From positions 2,046,001 through 2,110,000 of the forward strand of contig NZ_FNZB01000001.1 of the NCBI RefSeq assembly GCF_900109205.1: DNA of 64,000 nucleotides, in the 5' to 3' direction. Both the position numbers and the translations under genes were made by a program. The first letter of the stretch is position 1; each line of letters starts with the position of its first letter. This document shows positions 1-6,869 of this stretch, one piece after another. Source of the stretch: Sphingomonas sp. OV641 (GTDB taxonomy: Bacteria; Pseudomonadota; Alphaproteobacteria; Sphingomonadales; Sphingomonadaceae). Under the pieces are notes generated by a model. The model was given only the letters and a program-made list of their open reading frames with translations, searched no databases and was not told where the DNA came from.

Positions 1-1746
1 CGGCTCGCGCACGCCGCACAGTTTCTGGATGATGAGCGGCCCCAGTTCCGGGCGAATCAGCTCGACAATTTCCTCGGCATCTTGCGTGCGCTGCGCGACA
101 ACAGCGATGGCAGACGCGATGCGGCGGAATTCCTTCAAGGTGATGCCTTCGTTCAGCAGCGACTTCAGCACACTGGTGAGCGTCGTCAGCGACAGCGGCA
201 TGGGGCACAAGGATGCGACGAGCTGCGGGCTGCGCTCCTTCAGACCATCGAGCAGCGCCTGCACCTCGTCCGCGCCGAGCAGATCGGCCGAGTTCGCGCC
301 TAACGCATGGTTCAGGTGCGTGGCGATCACGGTACCGCTGTCGACCACCAAATAACCAGCGCCCGTCGCCGCATCGGCGTCGCCCGGCGCGATCCAGGTC
401 GCGTCGAGGCCGAAGGTCGGATCCTTCGCCTTCTTGCCCTGCAGTTCGCCGAAGCCGGTGCCGGTGTCGAGCGCCAGCATCTCGTCCGGCGACACCTGAT
501 CCTCGCCGACGACCACGCCGCCGACCAGCAGGCGATAGGTGTAGGGGGCAAGGTTGATATCGTCGCGCACCTTCACCTGCGGCACGACGAAGCCGAGTTC
601 CTTGGACAGCTGGCGCCGCACGCCGGTGATCCGGCCCATCAGCGGCGCGCCCTTGCGCTCATCGACCAGCGGCACAAGGCCATAGCCGATGTCGAGGTTG
701 ACCATCATGCCGTCGGTCACTTCCTCCCACCCGATGCGCGACTGGTCGACCGGCTCGGGCGCAGCGACTTCCTCAACCGGCGCGGGGCGCTGTGCGATCT
801 TGTTGAGCTTCCACGCGGCGAAGCCGGCGATGCCCGCGGCTGGCAGCAGCACCAGATGCGGCATGCCCGGCAGGATGCCGAGCAGGCCAAGGATGCCCGC
901 TACCGGCGTCCAGGTGCGCGGGGAGCCGAACTGGCTGCCAATCTGGCCGGCGAGATCCTTTTCGCTCGACACGCGCGTCACGATTGCAGCGGCGGCGATG
1001 GAAAGCATCAGCGCCGGAAGCTGCGCGACCAGCGCGTCGCCGATCGCCAGCAGCGTATAGGTCTTGGCGGCGTCGGCGATCGACAGGCCGTGGCTTACCG
1101 GACCCAGGATCAGGCCGCCGACGATGTTCGCCGCCAGGATCAGGATCGCGGCGATCGCGTCGCCCTTCACGAACTTGGACGAACCATCCATCGAGCCGTA
1201 GAAATCGGCCTCGGTGGATACTTCGACGCGGCGCTTCTTGGCATCGTCGGGCGTGATGAGGCCGGCGTTCAGATCGGCGTCAATCGCCATCTGCTTGCCG
1301 GGCAGCGCATCGAGCGTGAAGCGCGCAGACACTTCGGACACGCGCCCCGCGCCTTTGGTCACCACGATCAGGTTGATGATCATCAGGATCGCGAAGACGA
1401 AGATGCCGACGATATAGTCGCCGCCGATCAGGAAGCTGCCGAACGCCTCGATCACATGGCCGGCCGCTGCCTCGCCCTCATGTCCATGGACCAGCACGAC
1501 GCGGGTCGACGCGACGTTGAGGCCAAGGCGGAACAGGGTCGTGAATAGGAGAACGGTTGGAAAGGACGAGAAGTCGAGCGGCTTTTGCGCGTTCAGCGCA
1601 ACCATCAGCACCGCGAGGCTGATCGCGATGTTGGCGACGAAGAACACGTCGAGCAGCGCCGCCGGGATCGGCACCACCATGACGAGCACGAGCAGCAGGA
1701 TCGCGGCGGGCAGCGCCGCCTGGCGCGAGTTGGCGAGCAGCTTCAT
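1..1746 (-). CDS. flhA: Flagellar export-gate protein FlhA (3' end outside window)
   Basis: FlhA is the large inner-membrane component of the flagellar type III export gate; its cytoplasmic domain docks chaperone-substrate complexes. The reading frame starts at an ATG (MKLLANSRQ) and stays open to base 1, giving 582 residues. The family is about 700 residues long, so the last part of the cytoplasmic domain is missing from the window. The first roughly 310 residues are strongly hydrophobic (for example IPAALLDVFFVANIAISLAV), with the conserved TLFRLGLNVASTR segment and the DFYGSMDGSSKFVKGD loop typical of FlhA. The gene starts 4 nt after the stop of the lytic transglycosylase gene, so the two are probably co-transcribed from the sigma-54 promoter at 2659-2674. 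Confidence 0.97.
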   Translation of the reverse strand, partial: MKLLANSRQAALPAAILLLVLVMVVPIPAALLDVFFVANIAISLAVLMVALNAQKPLDFSSFPTVLLFTTLFRLGLNVASTRVVLVHGHEGEAAAGHVIEAFGSFLIGGDYIVGIFVFAILMIINLIVVTKGAGRVSEVSARFTLDALPGKQMAIDADLNAGLITPDDAKKRRVEVSTEADFYGSMDGSSKFVKGDAIAAILILAANIVGGLILGPVSHGLSIADAAKTYTLLAIGDALVAQLPALMLSIAAAAIVTRVSSEKDLAGQIGSQFGSPRTWTPVAGILGLLGILPGMPHLVLLPAAGIAGFAAWKLNKIAQRPAPVEEVAAPEPVDQSRIGWEEVTDGMMVNLDIGYGLVPLVDERKGAPLMGRITGVRRQLSKELGFVVPQVKVRDDINLAPYTYRLLVGGVVVGEDQVSPDEMLALDTGTGFGELQGKKAKDPTFGLDATWIAPGDADAATGAGYLVVDSGTVIATHLNHALGANSADLLGADEVQALLDGLKERSPQLVASLCPMPLSLTTLTSVLKSLLNEGITLKEFRRIASAIAVVAQRTQDAEEIVELIRPELGPLIIQKLCGVREP

Positions 1747-1750
1747 GCGA

Positions 1751-2620
1751 TCAGGCCCCCATGCTCGCGAGCATCATATAGGCGAGCCGCGCATTGTCTG
1801 GAGAGGGGCGCAGCAGGTTGGCGGTCTGCACTCGTGCGGCGGGCGTGTCGCGCCCCATGGCGGCGCTTGCCCAATTCATCGCATCGGCCGCGGACTGGTT
1901 CGCGCCGGTGATGACGGTGGCACCCTCCATGTCGAGCATCTGTGCGGCAAATTGCAGACGCGGCAAATCGTTGCCGGCATTGCCGGTGCTGCCGGCAGCG
2001 CCCGCCCCGTCGCCCAGCTTCGCTCCGAACCGTTCATACACTTCGGAAAGGGAGCGGGCGGAGCCATCGCGATTGAAGAAGACGTTGCGATTCGCACCGG
2101 CAGCGGCGGGGAACATGCTGGCGGCGGTGCGGTCGGGCGACACTTGCATTGCCCGTAGGAACTGCTTGGCACCGCCCAGCCCCAGGAAATGCGCCATGTA
2201 GAGGTCGGTGCCCGTCGCTTCGCGGCCGAGGCTCGCCTCCAGCGCATCCTTGTTGTCGCTGGCATGTTCGGCCGCCATCAGGGAGGCGGCCTCGGGATTG
2301 TTGCGCAGGTCCAGGATCGCGCGGCGCATTCCGGGATCGCTCACGGTCAGGCGGCCGGAGGACGTGCGCTGGATGCTGTTCGCGGCCCAGCCCATGCCGT
2401 GTTCGGCGCCATGATCCTTCACCACGGCAAGCCAGGATTGTTCAATGAACTGGTAGAGGCCGGTAGCCGAGGAGGTGCCGGCACGCGCGGAAGCGTTGAA
2501 GCCGCTCTCCACCTTGGCCTGACCCATCAGATAGTCGAAGTCGATGCCGGTACGGGCGGCGGCCTGCTTGATCGCAGACTGCACGCGCCCGGCGACGGTA
2601 TAGACGGCGTTGATGGTCAT
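1751..2620 (-). CDS. Flagellar lytic transglycosylase (SLT domain)
   Basis: This is a soluble-lytic-transglycosylase-type protein of 289 residues. The SLT signature is visible near the N-terminus: catalytic Glu38 in the VESGFN motif, followed by GLYQFIEQSW and later MAHFLGLGGAKQFL. It probably opens peptidoglycan for the flagellar rod, a role comparable to SltF of Rhodobacter sphaeroides; this is inferred from family and context. I chose the ATG of MTINAVYTV; a start 15 nt upstream is possible. No clear signal peptide is seen, so export may run through the flagellar or another route. The FlgJ protein of this window (11948-12355) has only the rod-binding domain, so this gene probably supplies the missing hydrolase activity. 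Confidence 0.85.
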   Translation of the reverse strand: MTINAVYTVAGRVQSAIKQAAARTGIDFDYLMGQAKVESGFNASARAGTSSATGLYQFIEQSWLAVVKDHGAEHGMGWAANSIQRTSSGRLTVSDPGMRRAILDLRNNPEAASLMAAEHASDNKDALEASLGREATGTDLYMAHFLGLGGAKQFLRAMQVSPDRTAASMFPAAAGANRNVFFNRDGSARSLSEVYERFGAKLGDGAGAAGSTGNAGNDLPRLQFAAQMLDMEGATVITGANQSAADAMNWASAAMGRDTPAARVQTANLLRPSPDNARLAYMMLASMGA

Positions 2621-2658
2621 CGTTGCTGTGCGCACTTCCCTGTTTCAGGAGTGCCATC

Positions 2659-2674
2659 AGCAAGAGGTGTGCCA
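2659..2674 (-). promoter_or_regulatory. Sigma-54 (-24/-12) promoter of the transglycosylase-flhA unit
   Basis: Read on the minus strand the sequence is TGGCAC, five bases, TTGCT, a full match to the RpoN consensus TGGCAC-N5-TTGCW. It ends 39 nt before the transglycosylase ATG, which leaves room for a short leader. The downstream TTGCTGAT is shared with the flgB promoter at 5341. Confidence 0.8.
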
Positions 2675-2676
2675 AT

Positions 2677-2695
2677 CCTCCCCGCCGCGGGGAGG
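2677..2695. repeat. GC-rich perfect hairpin between flgN and the transglycosylase gene
   Basis: Two 8-base arms (CCTCCCCG and CGGGGAGG) flank a 3-base loop. It lies just after the flgN stop codon on the minus strand and directly upstream of the sigma-54 promoter. No T-run follows, so it is either a weak terminator/insulator or a short dispersed hairpin of the kind common in sphingomonad genomes. Confidence 0.5.
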
Positions 2696-2700
2696 GTCAG

Positions 2701-3012
2701 TTACGCGTAGGCCACGGGGCCGCGACGATAGGCATTGCCGCCCTCGCCGGTCAGAAGTTGCAGGCGGCGGCGGACATTTGCCGCCATCAGGTTCACATAG
2801 ATGCGGCAGGTGTCGTTTAGCCGGTCCGCCTCGTCCGCCAGCTCGCGCAGCTCCGGCCCGGCCGGCCCGCCGCCCATGCCGCGCAGCGTCTCGATGGCGG
2901 TGAGCTTCGCCGATGTCGCCTTTTCCAGCCCCGCCACGTCGTTGGTCTTCAGCGCGGTGATCTCGCTGTGCAGCGTTTCGATCACGCGGATCAGGGCGTC
3001 ACGCCTTGTCAT
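2701..3012 (-). CDS. flgN: FlgN-like flagellar export chaperone
   Basis: This is a 103-residue, mostly helical protein. Members of the FlgN family are cytosolic chaperones for the hook-filament junction proteins FlgK and FlgL, both of which are encoded in this window. The N-terminal half (LIRVIETLHSEITALKTNDV) has the heptad-like helical pattern of FlgN, and the C-terminal part (YVNLMAANVRRRLQLL) resembles the family's substrate-binding helix. The start overlaps the 3' end of flgM by 14 nt, the usual flgM-flgN arrangement. Sequence identity is low in this family, so the assignment leans on context as well as pattern. Confidence 0.75.
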   Translation of the reverse strand: MTRRDALIRVIETLHSEITALKTNDVAGLEKATSAKLTAIETLRGMGGGPAGPELRELADEADRLNDTCRIYVNLMAANVRRRLQLLTGEGGNAYRRGPVAYA

Positions 3013-3277
3013 GCGACATCCATTCGTAGCGGGCTGCGATCAGCGCGTCCGCGATCTTGGTGGGGGAAAGAGGATAGCGGCCCTCGGCGATCGCCTGCTT
3101 GATGTCCTGGACGCGCTGGGCATCCACCGGAGCTGCCGTCGCCAGCTGGGCGGCAACGGTTGGCGCCGCCGCGGCCGCCGCCTGCTTCGTCACGCCCGCA
3201 GGCTGAGCCGGCGCGGCCACCCGCGTGACCGCGGAAACCTTCCGATCCGTGGGCTTGGCCCCGATTGAGTCGATCAT
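2999..3277 (-). CDS. flgM: Anti-sigma-28 factor FlgM
   Basis: FlgM binds and inhibits the flagellar sigma factor FliA until the hook is complete and FlgM is exported. The 92-residue protein has an Ala/Pro/Val-rich, probably disordered N-terminal half. Its C-terminal half carries the FlgM signature: RVQDIKQAIAEGRYPLSPTK, then IADALI. The start is an ATG preceded by AGCAGGTG. The gene overlaps flgN, and a candidate sigma-28 promoter (3311-3337) lies immediately upstream. That fits the known autoregulatory arrangement in which FliA transcribes its own inhibitor. Confidence 0.9.
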   Translation of the reverse strand: MIDSIGAKPTDRKVSAVTRVAAPAQPAGVTKQAAAAAAPTVAAQLATAAPVDAQRVQDIKQAIAEGRYPLSPTKIADALIAARYEWMSHDKA

Positions 3278-3310
3278 GAAAACACCTGCTGCGCCTCGAT
3301 CCCGACGGGA

Positions 3311-3337
3311 TAAACGGCAGCGGCATTCCCCGCTTTA
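3311..3337 (-). promoter_or_regulatory. Candidate sigma-28 (FliA) promoter of flgM-flgN
   Basis: On the minus strand the sequence reads TAAA, 15 bases, GCCGTTTA. The enteric FliA consensus is TAAA-N15-GCCGATAA. The same elements with identical spacing occur upstream of motA (14621-14647), which makes a chance match less likely. Confidence 0.65.
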
Positions 3338-3346
3338 GGACTTTTT

Positions 3347-3847
3347 TCACTCAACCCATCCCGGCAGCGTCGCGCGGCCCGGCGCCAGCGCCACCGCCTG
3401 CACCGGCATCTTGCCGCTGTCGACGCGCACCATCAGCCGCTGGCCCTCCGCCGCATCGGCTAGGGCGATGCCTTCGCGCGTGATCGAGAAGCCGTCCGAA
3501 CCCGCCTCGATCACCAGCGGATCGCCGCGCTTAATGATTTTTTCGGCCGCCGGCGCCGGTGCCGCCGCCGCGGCGCGCGCGACCACCGCCTGCTGTGCCG
3601 GCATCCGGATCGGAACGAACAGTCGCCACTCCGGCGAAGCGCAGGACACGACAACGGCGTCATGCGCGTCGGTCCGCCACGACAGGGCTACCGTCGGGCA
3701 TTGCTTGAGTCGCAGCCGCCCGTCGATGGCGGCGCGCGGGCCGCCGTCCTCACCGATCGACTTGCCGGCAAAGGCGGCAACCGCCTTGTCGAGCGCGGCG
3801 GTATCCTGATGGGGGGCGGCAGCAAGCGCCAGAGCGAGCGCGATCAC
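3347..3847 (-). CDS. flgA: FlgA, P-ring assembly chaperone
   Basis: FlgA is a periplasmic chaperone for polymerisation of the P-ring protein FlgI (encoded at 10851). The protein has 166 residues with a short hydrophobic N-terminus (MIALALALAAA) that can serve as signal peptide. The C-terminal SAF-type region is visible: IKRGDPLVI, GFSITREGIALADAAEGQRLMVR, then GKMPVQAVALAPGRATLPG. Its start overlaps the stop of the MotB-like gene by 4 nt (ATGA), so these genes are translationally linked. It sits on the strand opposite to the rod/hook operon. Confidence 0.88.
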   Translation of the reverse strand: MIALALALAAAPHQDTAALDKAVAAFAGKSIGEDGGPRAAIDGRLRLKQCPTVALSWRTDAHDAVVVSCASPEWRLFVPIRMPAQQAVVARAAAAAPAPAAEKIIKRGDPLVIEAGSDGFSITREGIALADAAEGQRLMVRVDSGKMPVQAVALAPGRATLPGWVE

Positions 3848-4362
3848 ATAGTATCTCCGGTGAACGACAGGGTAACCACTACCTGTCGGCGCGACGGCCG
3901 GTCGGCAGTGACGATGACGAGGCGGCCGGGCGCGACGGTCGCAAGCGCCGCAGCAACCGCGCGGGCGCGATCCGCCGCGAGCACGGCAGCGCTACGCGTG
4001 GCGGGATCGACGTCCGCCGACGAGCCATCGACCGACGCCGTGACACGCAGGGAAACGCGCGGATCACGGGCCGCCTCGCGCGCCCAGGCAAGCAGGCTAT
4101 CGGGGGACGATGGCAGAACCGCCGACCCGGCGGCGAAATTGAAGATTCCCGCCGCCGCCACCGGCAACGGATCAGCGGCGCTCTTCGCCGGCGCCGCGCC
4201 GAAGCCTGCCCGCAGGCCGCTGATCAATGCCTTGCGATCGAGCTGCTGATTGGCCTGAAGCAACACAAAGAAGCCCACGAGGAGCAAGGCCAGGTCGGCA
4301 AGCGTGATGAGCCACAGCGGGCGGCCCGGTGGGCTGGCGGGGAACTCGTCGGCGAACGTCAT
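3844..4362 (-). CDS. Short MotB-like stator protein
   Basis: The protein has 172 residues, against about 300 for MotB. Its single N-terminal membrane helix (WLITLADLALLLVGFFVLLQ) matches the MotB helix and keeps the proton-carrying Asp as Asp23. The rest resembles a degenerate OmpA-like domain: FNFAAGSAVLPSS near the middle and ADRARAVAAAL later. The usual peptidoglycan-binding pattern is weak. It overlaps the MotA-like gene by 4 nt and flgA by 4 nt. A second, full-length motA/motB pair exists at 14681-16450, so this pair is either an auxiliary stator or a basal-body factor. Confidence 0.75.
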   Translation of the reverse strand: MTFADEFPASPPGRPLWLITLADLALLLVGFFVLLQANQQLDRKALISGLRAGFGAAPAKSAADPLPVAAAGIFNFAAGSAVLPSSPDSLLAWAREAARDPRVSLRVTASVDGSSADVDPATRSAAVLAADRARAVAAALATVAPGRLVIVTADRPSRRQVVVTLSFTGDTM

Positions 4363-5063
4363 GCCGCCGCGCCCGACCTTTCAACAGCCCAGTCGGCGGG
4401 CGCCTCTACCGTGCGATGCATCGGCGTTACGCTGGCGCTTCGTGGCTGTTCACGCGCTGCCAGCGCGACCAGCGGTGCTTCCAGCCGGACGCGCTCGAAT
4501 GCCTCGGCGCGTGCTGCGACACGCAGTCGGGTAGCGACGGGCATGGCGACAAGGTTGCCGAGTAGCGCGCCGTACAGCGTCGCCAGCAGCGCAACCGCCA
4601 TCGCCCCGCCGATCGCCTGCGGGTCCGTCATCTGAACGAACATCGCCACCAGGCCGACAAGCGTGCCGACCATGCCCGTTGCCGGCGCGGCTTCCGCCAT
4701 GCCGGCCCAGACATCGGCAGCGGCGACGTGCCGCTCGATCCGTGCGCGGCGCAGGTGCTGGAGATGCGCCTCGACGTGCTGCGGGCCGAATCCGTCGACG
4801 ATGTCGGCTATGGCAGCGGCGACATCAGGGTCGGCAATAACCGACTTGTCGAGCGCGACGGCGCCGTGGCGGCGAGCGATGCGGCCCAGGGCGGCGATCT
4901 GCTGCAGCAGCGGATCGGCCGAGAAGCGGCGACGCGGCAGCGAGCGCAAGGCAACGATCGCTCGTCCCAGATCGCGTGCCGGCGTGCGCAGGATCGCGGC
5001 GAGGATCGTGCCACCGCCGACGATTGCCAGCGCAACCGGATCGAGAAAGGTGGCAAGGTTCAT
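4359..5063 (-). CDS. MotA/ExbB-type channel protein, probably lacking the first TM helix
   Basis: The protein has 234 residues of the MotA/TolQ/ExbB proton-channel superfamily. The start is the ATG of MNLATFLDPVALAIVGGG; the longer upstream frame is not protein-like. The first helix aligns with the second helix of PomA/MotA, so the usual first membrane segment appears to be missing. The two channel helices are clear: APATGMVGTLVGLVAMF with its conserved Pro, and AVALLATLYGALLGNLVAMP. It overlaps the MotB-like gene by 4 nt, and a sigma-54 promoter lies 32 nt upstream. With its partner it probably forms a second stator-like complex. Confidence 0.8.
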   Translation of the reverse strand: MNLATFLDPVALAIVGGGTILAAILRTPARDLGRAIVALRSLPRRRFSADPLLQQIAALGRIARRHGAVALDKSVIADPDVAAAIADIVDGFGPQHVEAHLQHLRRARIERHVAAADVWAGMAEAAPATGMVGTLVGLVAMFVQMTDPQAIGGAMAVALLATLYGALLGNLVAMPVATRLRVAARAEAFERVRLEAPLVALAAREQPRSASVTPMHRTVEAPADWAVERSGAAA

Positions 5064-5091
5064 GCGCGGGCCCCGAGGTTCATGCGCGGGC
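5056..5091. repeat. 16-bp direct repeat duplicating the start region of the MotA-like gene
   Basis: A 16-base unit (aggttcatgcgcgggc) occurs at 5056-5071 and again at 5076-5091, a period of 20 bp. Each copy carries an ATG on the minus strand. Only the one at 5063 is in the gene's frame; the one at 5083 reads into a stop after seven codons. Confidence 0.85.
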
Positions 5092-5094
5092 TTC

Positions 5095-5110
5095 TGCAAA
5101 CGCTGGGCCA
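5095..5110 (-). promoter_or_regulatory. Sigma-54 promoter of the MotA-like/MotB-like/flgA operon
   Basis: On the minus strand the sequence is TGGCCC, five bases, TTGCA, one mismatch from the TGGCAC-N5-TTGCW consensus. The -12 element ends 32 nt before the ATG at 5063. It faces away from the flgB promoter at 5341. Confidence 0.65.
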
Positions 5111-5178
5111 GTTTGGTTAAGCGCCTGCTCGTCACCTCCCGTTCGTCCCACATCAAGTCGAGGGACGAACGCACCTTC

Positions 5179-5204
5179 GTCATGCCGGGCCTGTCGCGGC
5201 ATCC
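5179..5204. repeat. Short REP-like imperfect hairpin
   Basis: The sequence begins GTCATGCCGGG and ends CGCGGCATCC, forming an imperfect stem. It belongs to the class of dispersed hairpins that start GTCAT and end ATCC, seen again at 55148 and 62040 in this window. Confidence 0.5.
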
Positions 5205-5340
5205 AGGGTGCCGCGCATCTCTGGCCGGCGTGGCGTCGCCCGTTCCGTTGACCCGCTCCCCGGCAATCATTGCCGGCCGCCCGGCAAGCCTTTGCCGCCC
5301 TGCCCTGCCGCCGGCGGCAACGCGCGTCGGCAAGCCGTTC

Positions 5341-5356
5341 TGGCACGCCCCTTGCT
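5341..5356 (+). promoter_or_regulatory. Sigma-54 promoter of the flgB operon
   Basis: The sequence is TGGCAC, five bases, TTGCT, an exact match to the RpoN consensus. It ends 34 nt before the flgB ATG, and the strong ribosome-binding site AGGAGG at 5372-5377 lies between. It probably drives the rod/hook operon flgBCDEFGHIJKL. Confidence 0.85.
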
Positions 5357-5390
5357 GATCGTTCCGCGCACAGGAGGTGCGGGAGTTCAC

Positions 5391-5729
5391 ATGGCCAACG
5401 GCAATCTGTTCGGAGTTCACGGTGCGGCGCTCGAGGTCCGGGCGCAGCGGATGAACCTGCTCGCCTCGAACATCGCCAATGCTTCGACGCCCAATTTCAA
5501 GGCGAAGGATATCGATTTCACCCAGGCGCTCGCTTCGGTCGAGCGGCAGGGCGGGATCGATGGGGCGACGCTGTACCGGACGCCGGACTCGCCCTCCATG
5601 GACGGCAACACGGTGGAGCTCAGCAAGGAGCAGACCGCCTTCGCCGAGAACGCCGTGCAGTATCAGACCACGCTCTCGTTCCTGAACGGCCGCATCAATC
5701 AGCTCACCCGCGCGCTGAAGGGAGAATAA
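5391..5729 (+). CDS. flgB: Flagellar proximal rod protein FlgB
   Basis: FlgB forms part of the proximal rod linking the MS-ring to the distal rod. The 112-residue protein has the conserved N-terminal motif LLASNIANASTPNFKAKDIDF of rod/hook proteins, then KEQTAFAENAVQYQTTLSFLNGRINQL at the C-terminus. The ATG of MANGNLFGVHG was chosen over longer upstream frames because of the strong AGGAGG site 13 nt ahead of it. It is the first gene of the rightward flagellar operon, and flgC follows after 3 nt. Confidence 0.95.
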   Translation: MANGNLFGVHGAALEVRAQRMNLLASNIANASTPNFKAKDIDFTQALASVERQGGIDGATLYRTPDSPSMDGNTVELSKEQTAFAENAVQYQTTLSFLNGRINQLTRALKGE

Positions 5730-5732
5730 CCC

Positions 5733-6143
5733 ATGGCGAACCAACCACTTTCCATCTTCCAGGTCGCCGGGCGGGCGATGTCTGCGCAGCTCGTGCGGAT
5801 GAACACCACGGCGTCCAATCTCGCCAATGCGGGCGCGGTCAGCGGCTCGTCCGAGACCGCCTATCGCAGCATGAAGCCGGTGTTCCGCACCGAATTTGAT
5901 CAGGCGACCGGCATGGCCACGGTCAATGTCGAGCGCGTGGTCACGGCGGGTGAGGAGCCGATCAAGATCCGCGATCCGAACAACCCGATGGCCGATGAAG
6001 AGGGCTTTGTTTACCAGTCCGCCGTTGATGAAACGCGCGAGCTGGTCGACATGATGGAGACCGCGCGCTCCTATCAGAACAACGTGGAGGTGATGAACAC
6101 CGCCAAGTCGTTGATCGTCGACACGCTGAAGCTGGGGCGCTGA
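5733..6143 (+). CDS. flgC: Flagellar proximal rod protein FlgC
   Basis: FlgC is a proximal rod subunit of 136 residues, normal for the family. The N-terminus (RMNTTASNLANAGAVSGSSETAYR) and the conserved FlgC-type segment YQSAVDETRELVDMMETARS followed by YQNNVEVMNTAK are visible. It starts 3 nt after flgB with GGGAGAA as ribosome-binding site and is followed 3 nt later by flgD. Confidence 0.96.
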   Translation: MANQPLSIFQVAGRAMSAQLVRMNTTASNLANAGAVSGSSETAYRSMKPVFRTEFDQATGMATVNVERVVTAGEEPIKIRDPNNPMADEEGFVYQSAVDETRELVDMMETARSYQNNVEVMNTAKSLIVDTLKLGR

Positions 6144-6146
6144 TAG

Positions 6147-6827
6147 ATGGCCTCCTCCTTCGACAGCACGATCGCCAGCCTCGGGCTCAGCAGCACGGCG
6201 AACACCACCGCAAACACCGCGACGAGCAAGTCGACCTCGCTCGGCCAGGCGGATTTCCTGAAGCTGATGACGGCGCAGATGAAGAACCAGGATCCCTTCG
6301 ATCCGGTCGACAATACGCAGATGGTTGCGCAGATGGCGCAATTCTCCTCGCTCGCCGGTATCACCGAAATGTCGTCCACGCTGACCGCGATCGCGGAAAA
6401 GCTTGGCGCGACCAGCCTGCAGGATGCGGTAAGCTATGTCGGCCGCACGGTGCTGACCGAAGGCAATGTCGCCCTTGGCCGATCTGCGGGCGGCATCGCC
6501 GGCGCGATCGAGCTGGAGGGGGACGCGAGCAACGTCACCGTCTCCATCTCCGATGCGAACGGCCAGCTGCTGCACACGGCCGATCTCGGCGCGCAAAAGG
6601 CCGGCACGATCTCCTACGATTGGGATGGGCTGGATACGGCCGGCGCGAATGCTGGCGCCGGTCCCTTCTCCGTTGTCGTGAGTGCCACCAGCGGCACGCA
6701 GGCGATCGGGGCCACCAGCCTCGTCTGGGCGCCCGTCACTTCCGTTTCGACGACCACCGGTTCGCCGGTCCTCACCCTCCCCGGCATTGGTGAGATCCCC
6801 GCCAGCGCCGTCCGCCAGATCGGCTGA
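6147..6827 (+). CDS. flgD: Flagellar hook-capping scaffold FlgD
   Basis: FlgD caps the growing hook and is required for FlgE polymerisation; it is later replaced by FlgK. The 226-residue protein has the N-terminal FlgD signature ADFLKLMTAQMKNQDPFDPV followed by NTQMVAQMAQFSSL. The C-terminal half carries the FlgD Ig-like/Tudor region, including AGTISYDWDGLDTAGANAGAG. It lies directly upstream of flgE in the same orientation. Confidence 0.95.
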   Translation: MASSFDSTIASLGLSSTANTTANTATSKSTSLGQADFLKLMTAQMKNQDPFDPVDNTQMVAQMAQFSSLAGITEMSSTLTAIAEKLGATSLQDAVSYVGRTVLTEGNVALGRSAGGIAGAIELEGDASNVTVSISDANGQLLHTADLGAQKAGTISYDWDGLDTAGANAGAGPFSVVVSATSGTQAIGATSLVWAPVTSVSTTTGSPVLTLPGIGEIPASAVRQIG

Positions 6828-6869
6828 TCCCCTTCACTCCAGCCTTGCCGCTTTTTCAGGAGTTTTCCG

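Larger units (their letters stand above)
5064..5390. other. 327-bp divergent flagellar control region
   Basis: No gene is seen here. The stretch separates the leftward MotA-like operon from the rightward flgB operon. It holds two divergent sigma-54 promoters (5095-5110 minus, 5341-5356 plus) and a hairpin repeat at 5179-5204. The roughly 230 bp between the promoters is where binding sites for an RpoN activator such as FlbD or FleQ would be expected, but I cannot identify one. Confidence 0.7.

Noticed and set aside
307..1548. A 413-codon open frame on the plus strand opposite flhA.
   Set aside because: It is an antisense shadow of a clear FlhA coding sequence; its protein is Arg/His/Gln-rich and resembles no family.
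4359..6596. A 745-codon minus-strand frame starting inside flgD and ending at the MotA-like stop.
   Set aside because: The part upstream of 5063 runs antisense to flgB, flgC and flgD and is low-complexity. Only the portion from the ATG at 5063 is a MotA/ExbB protein.
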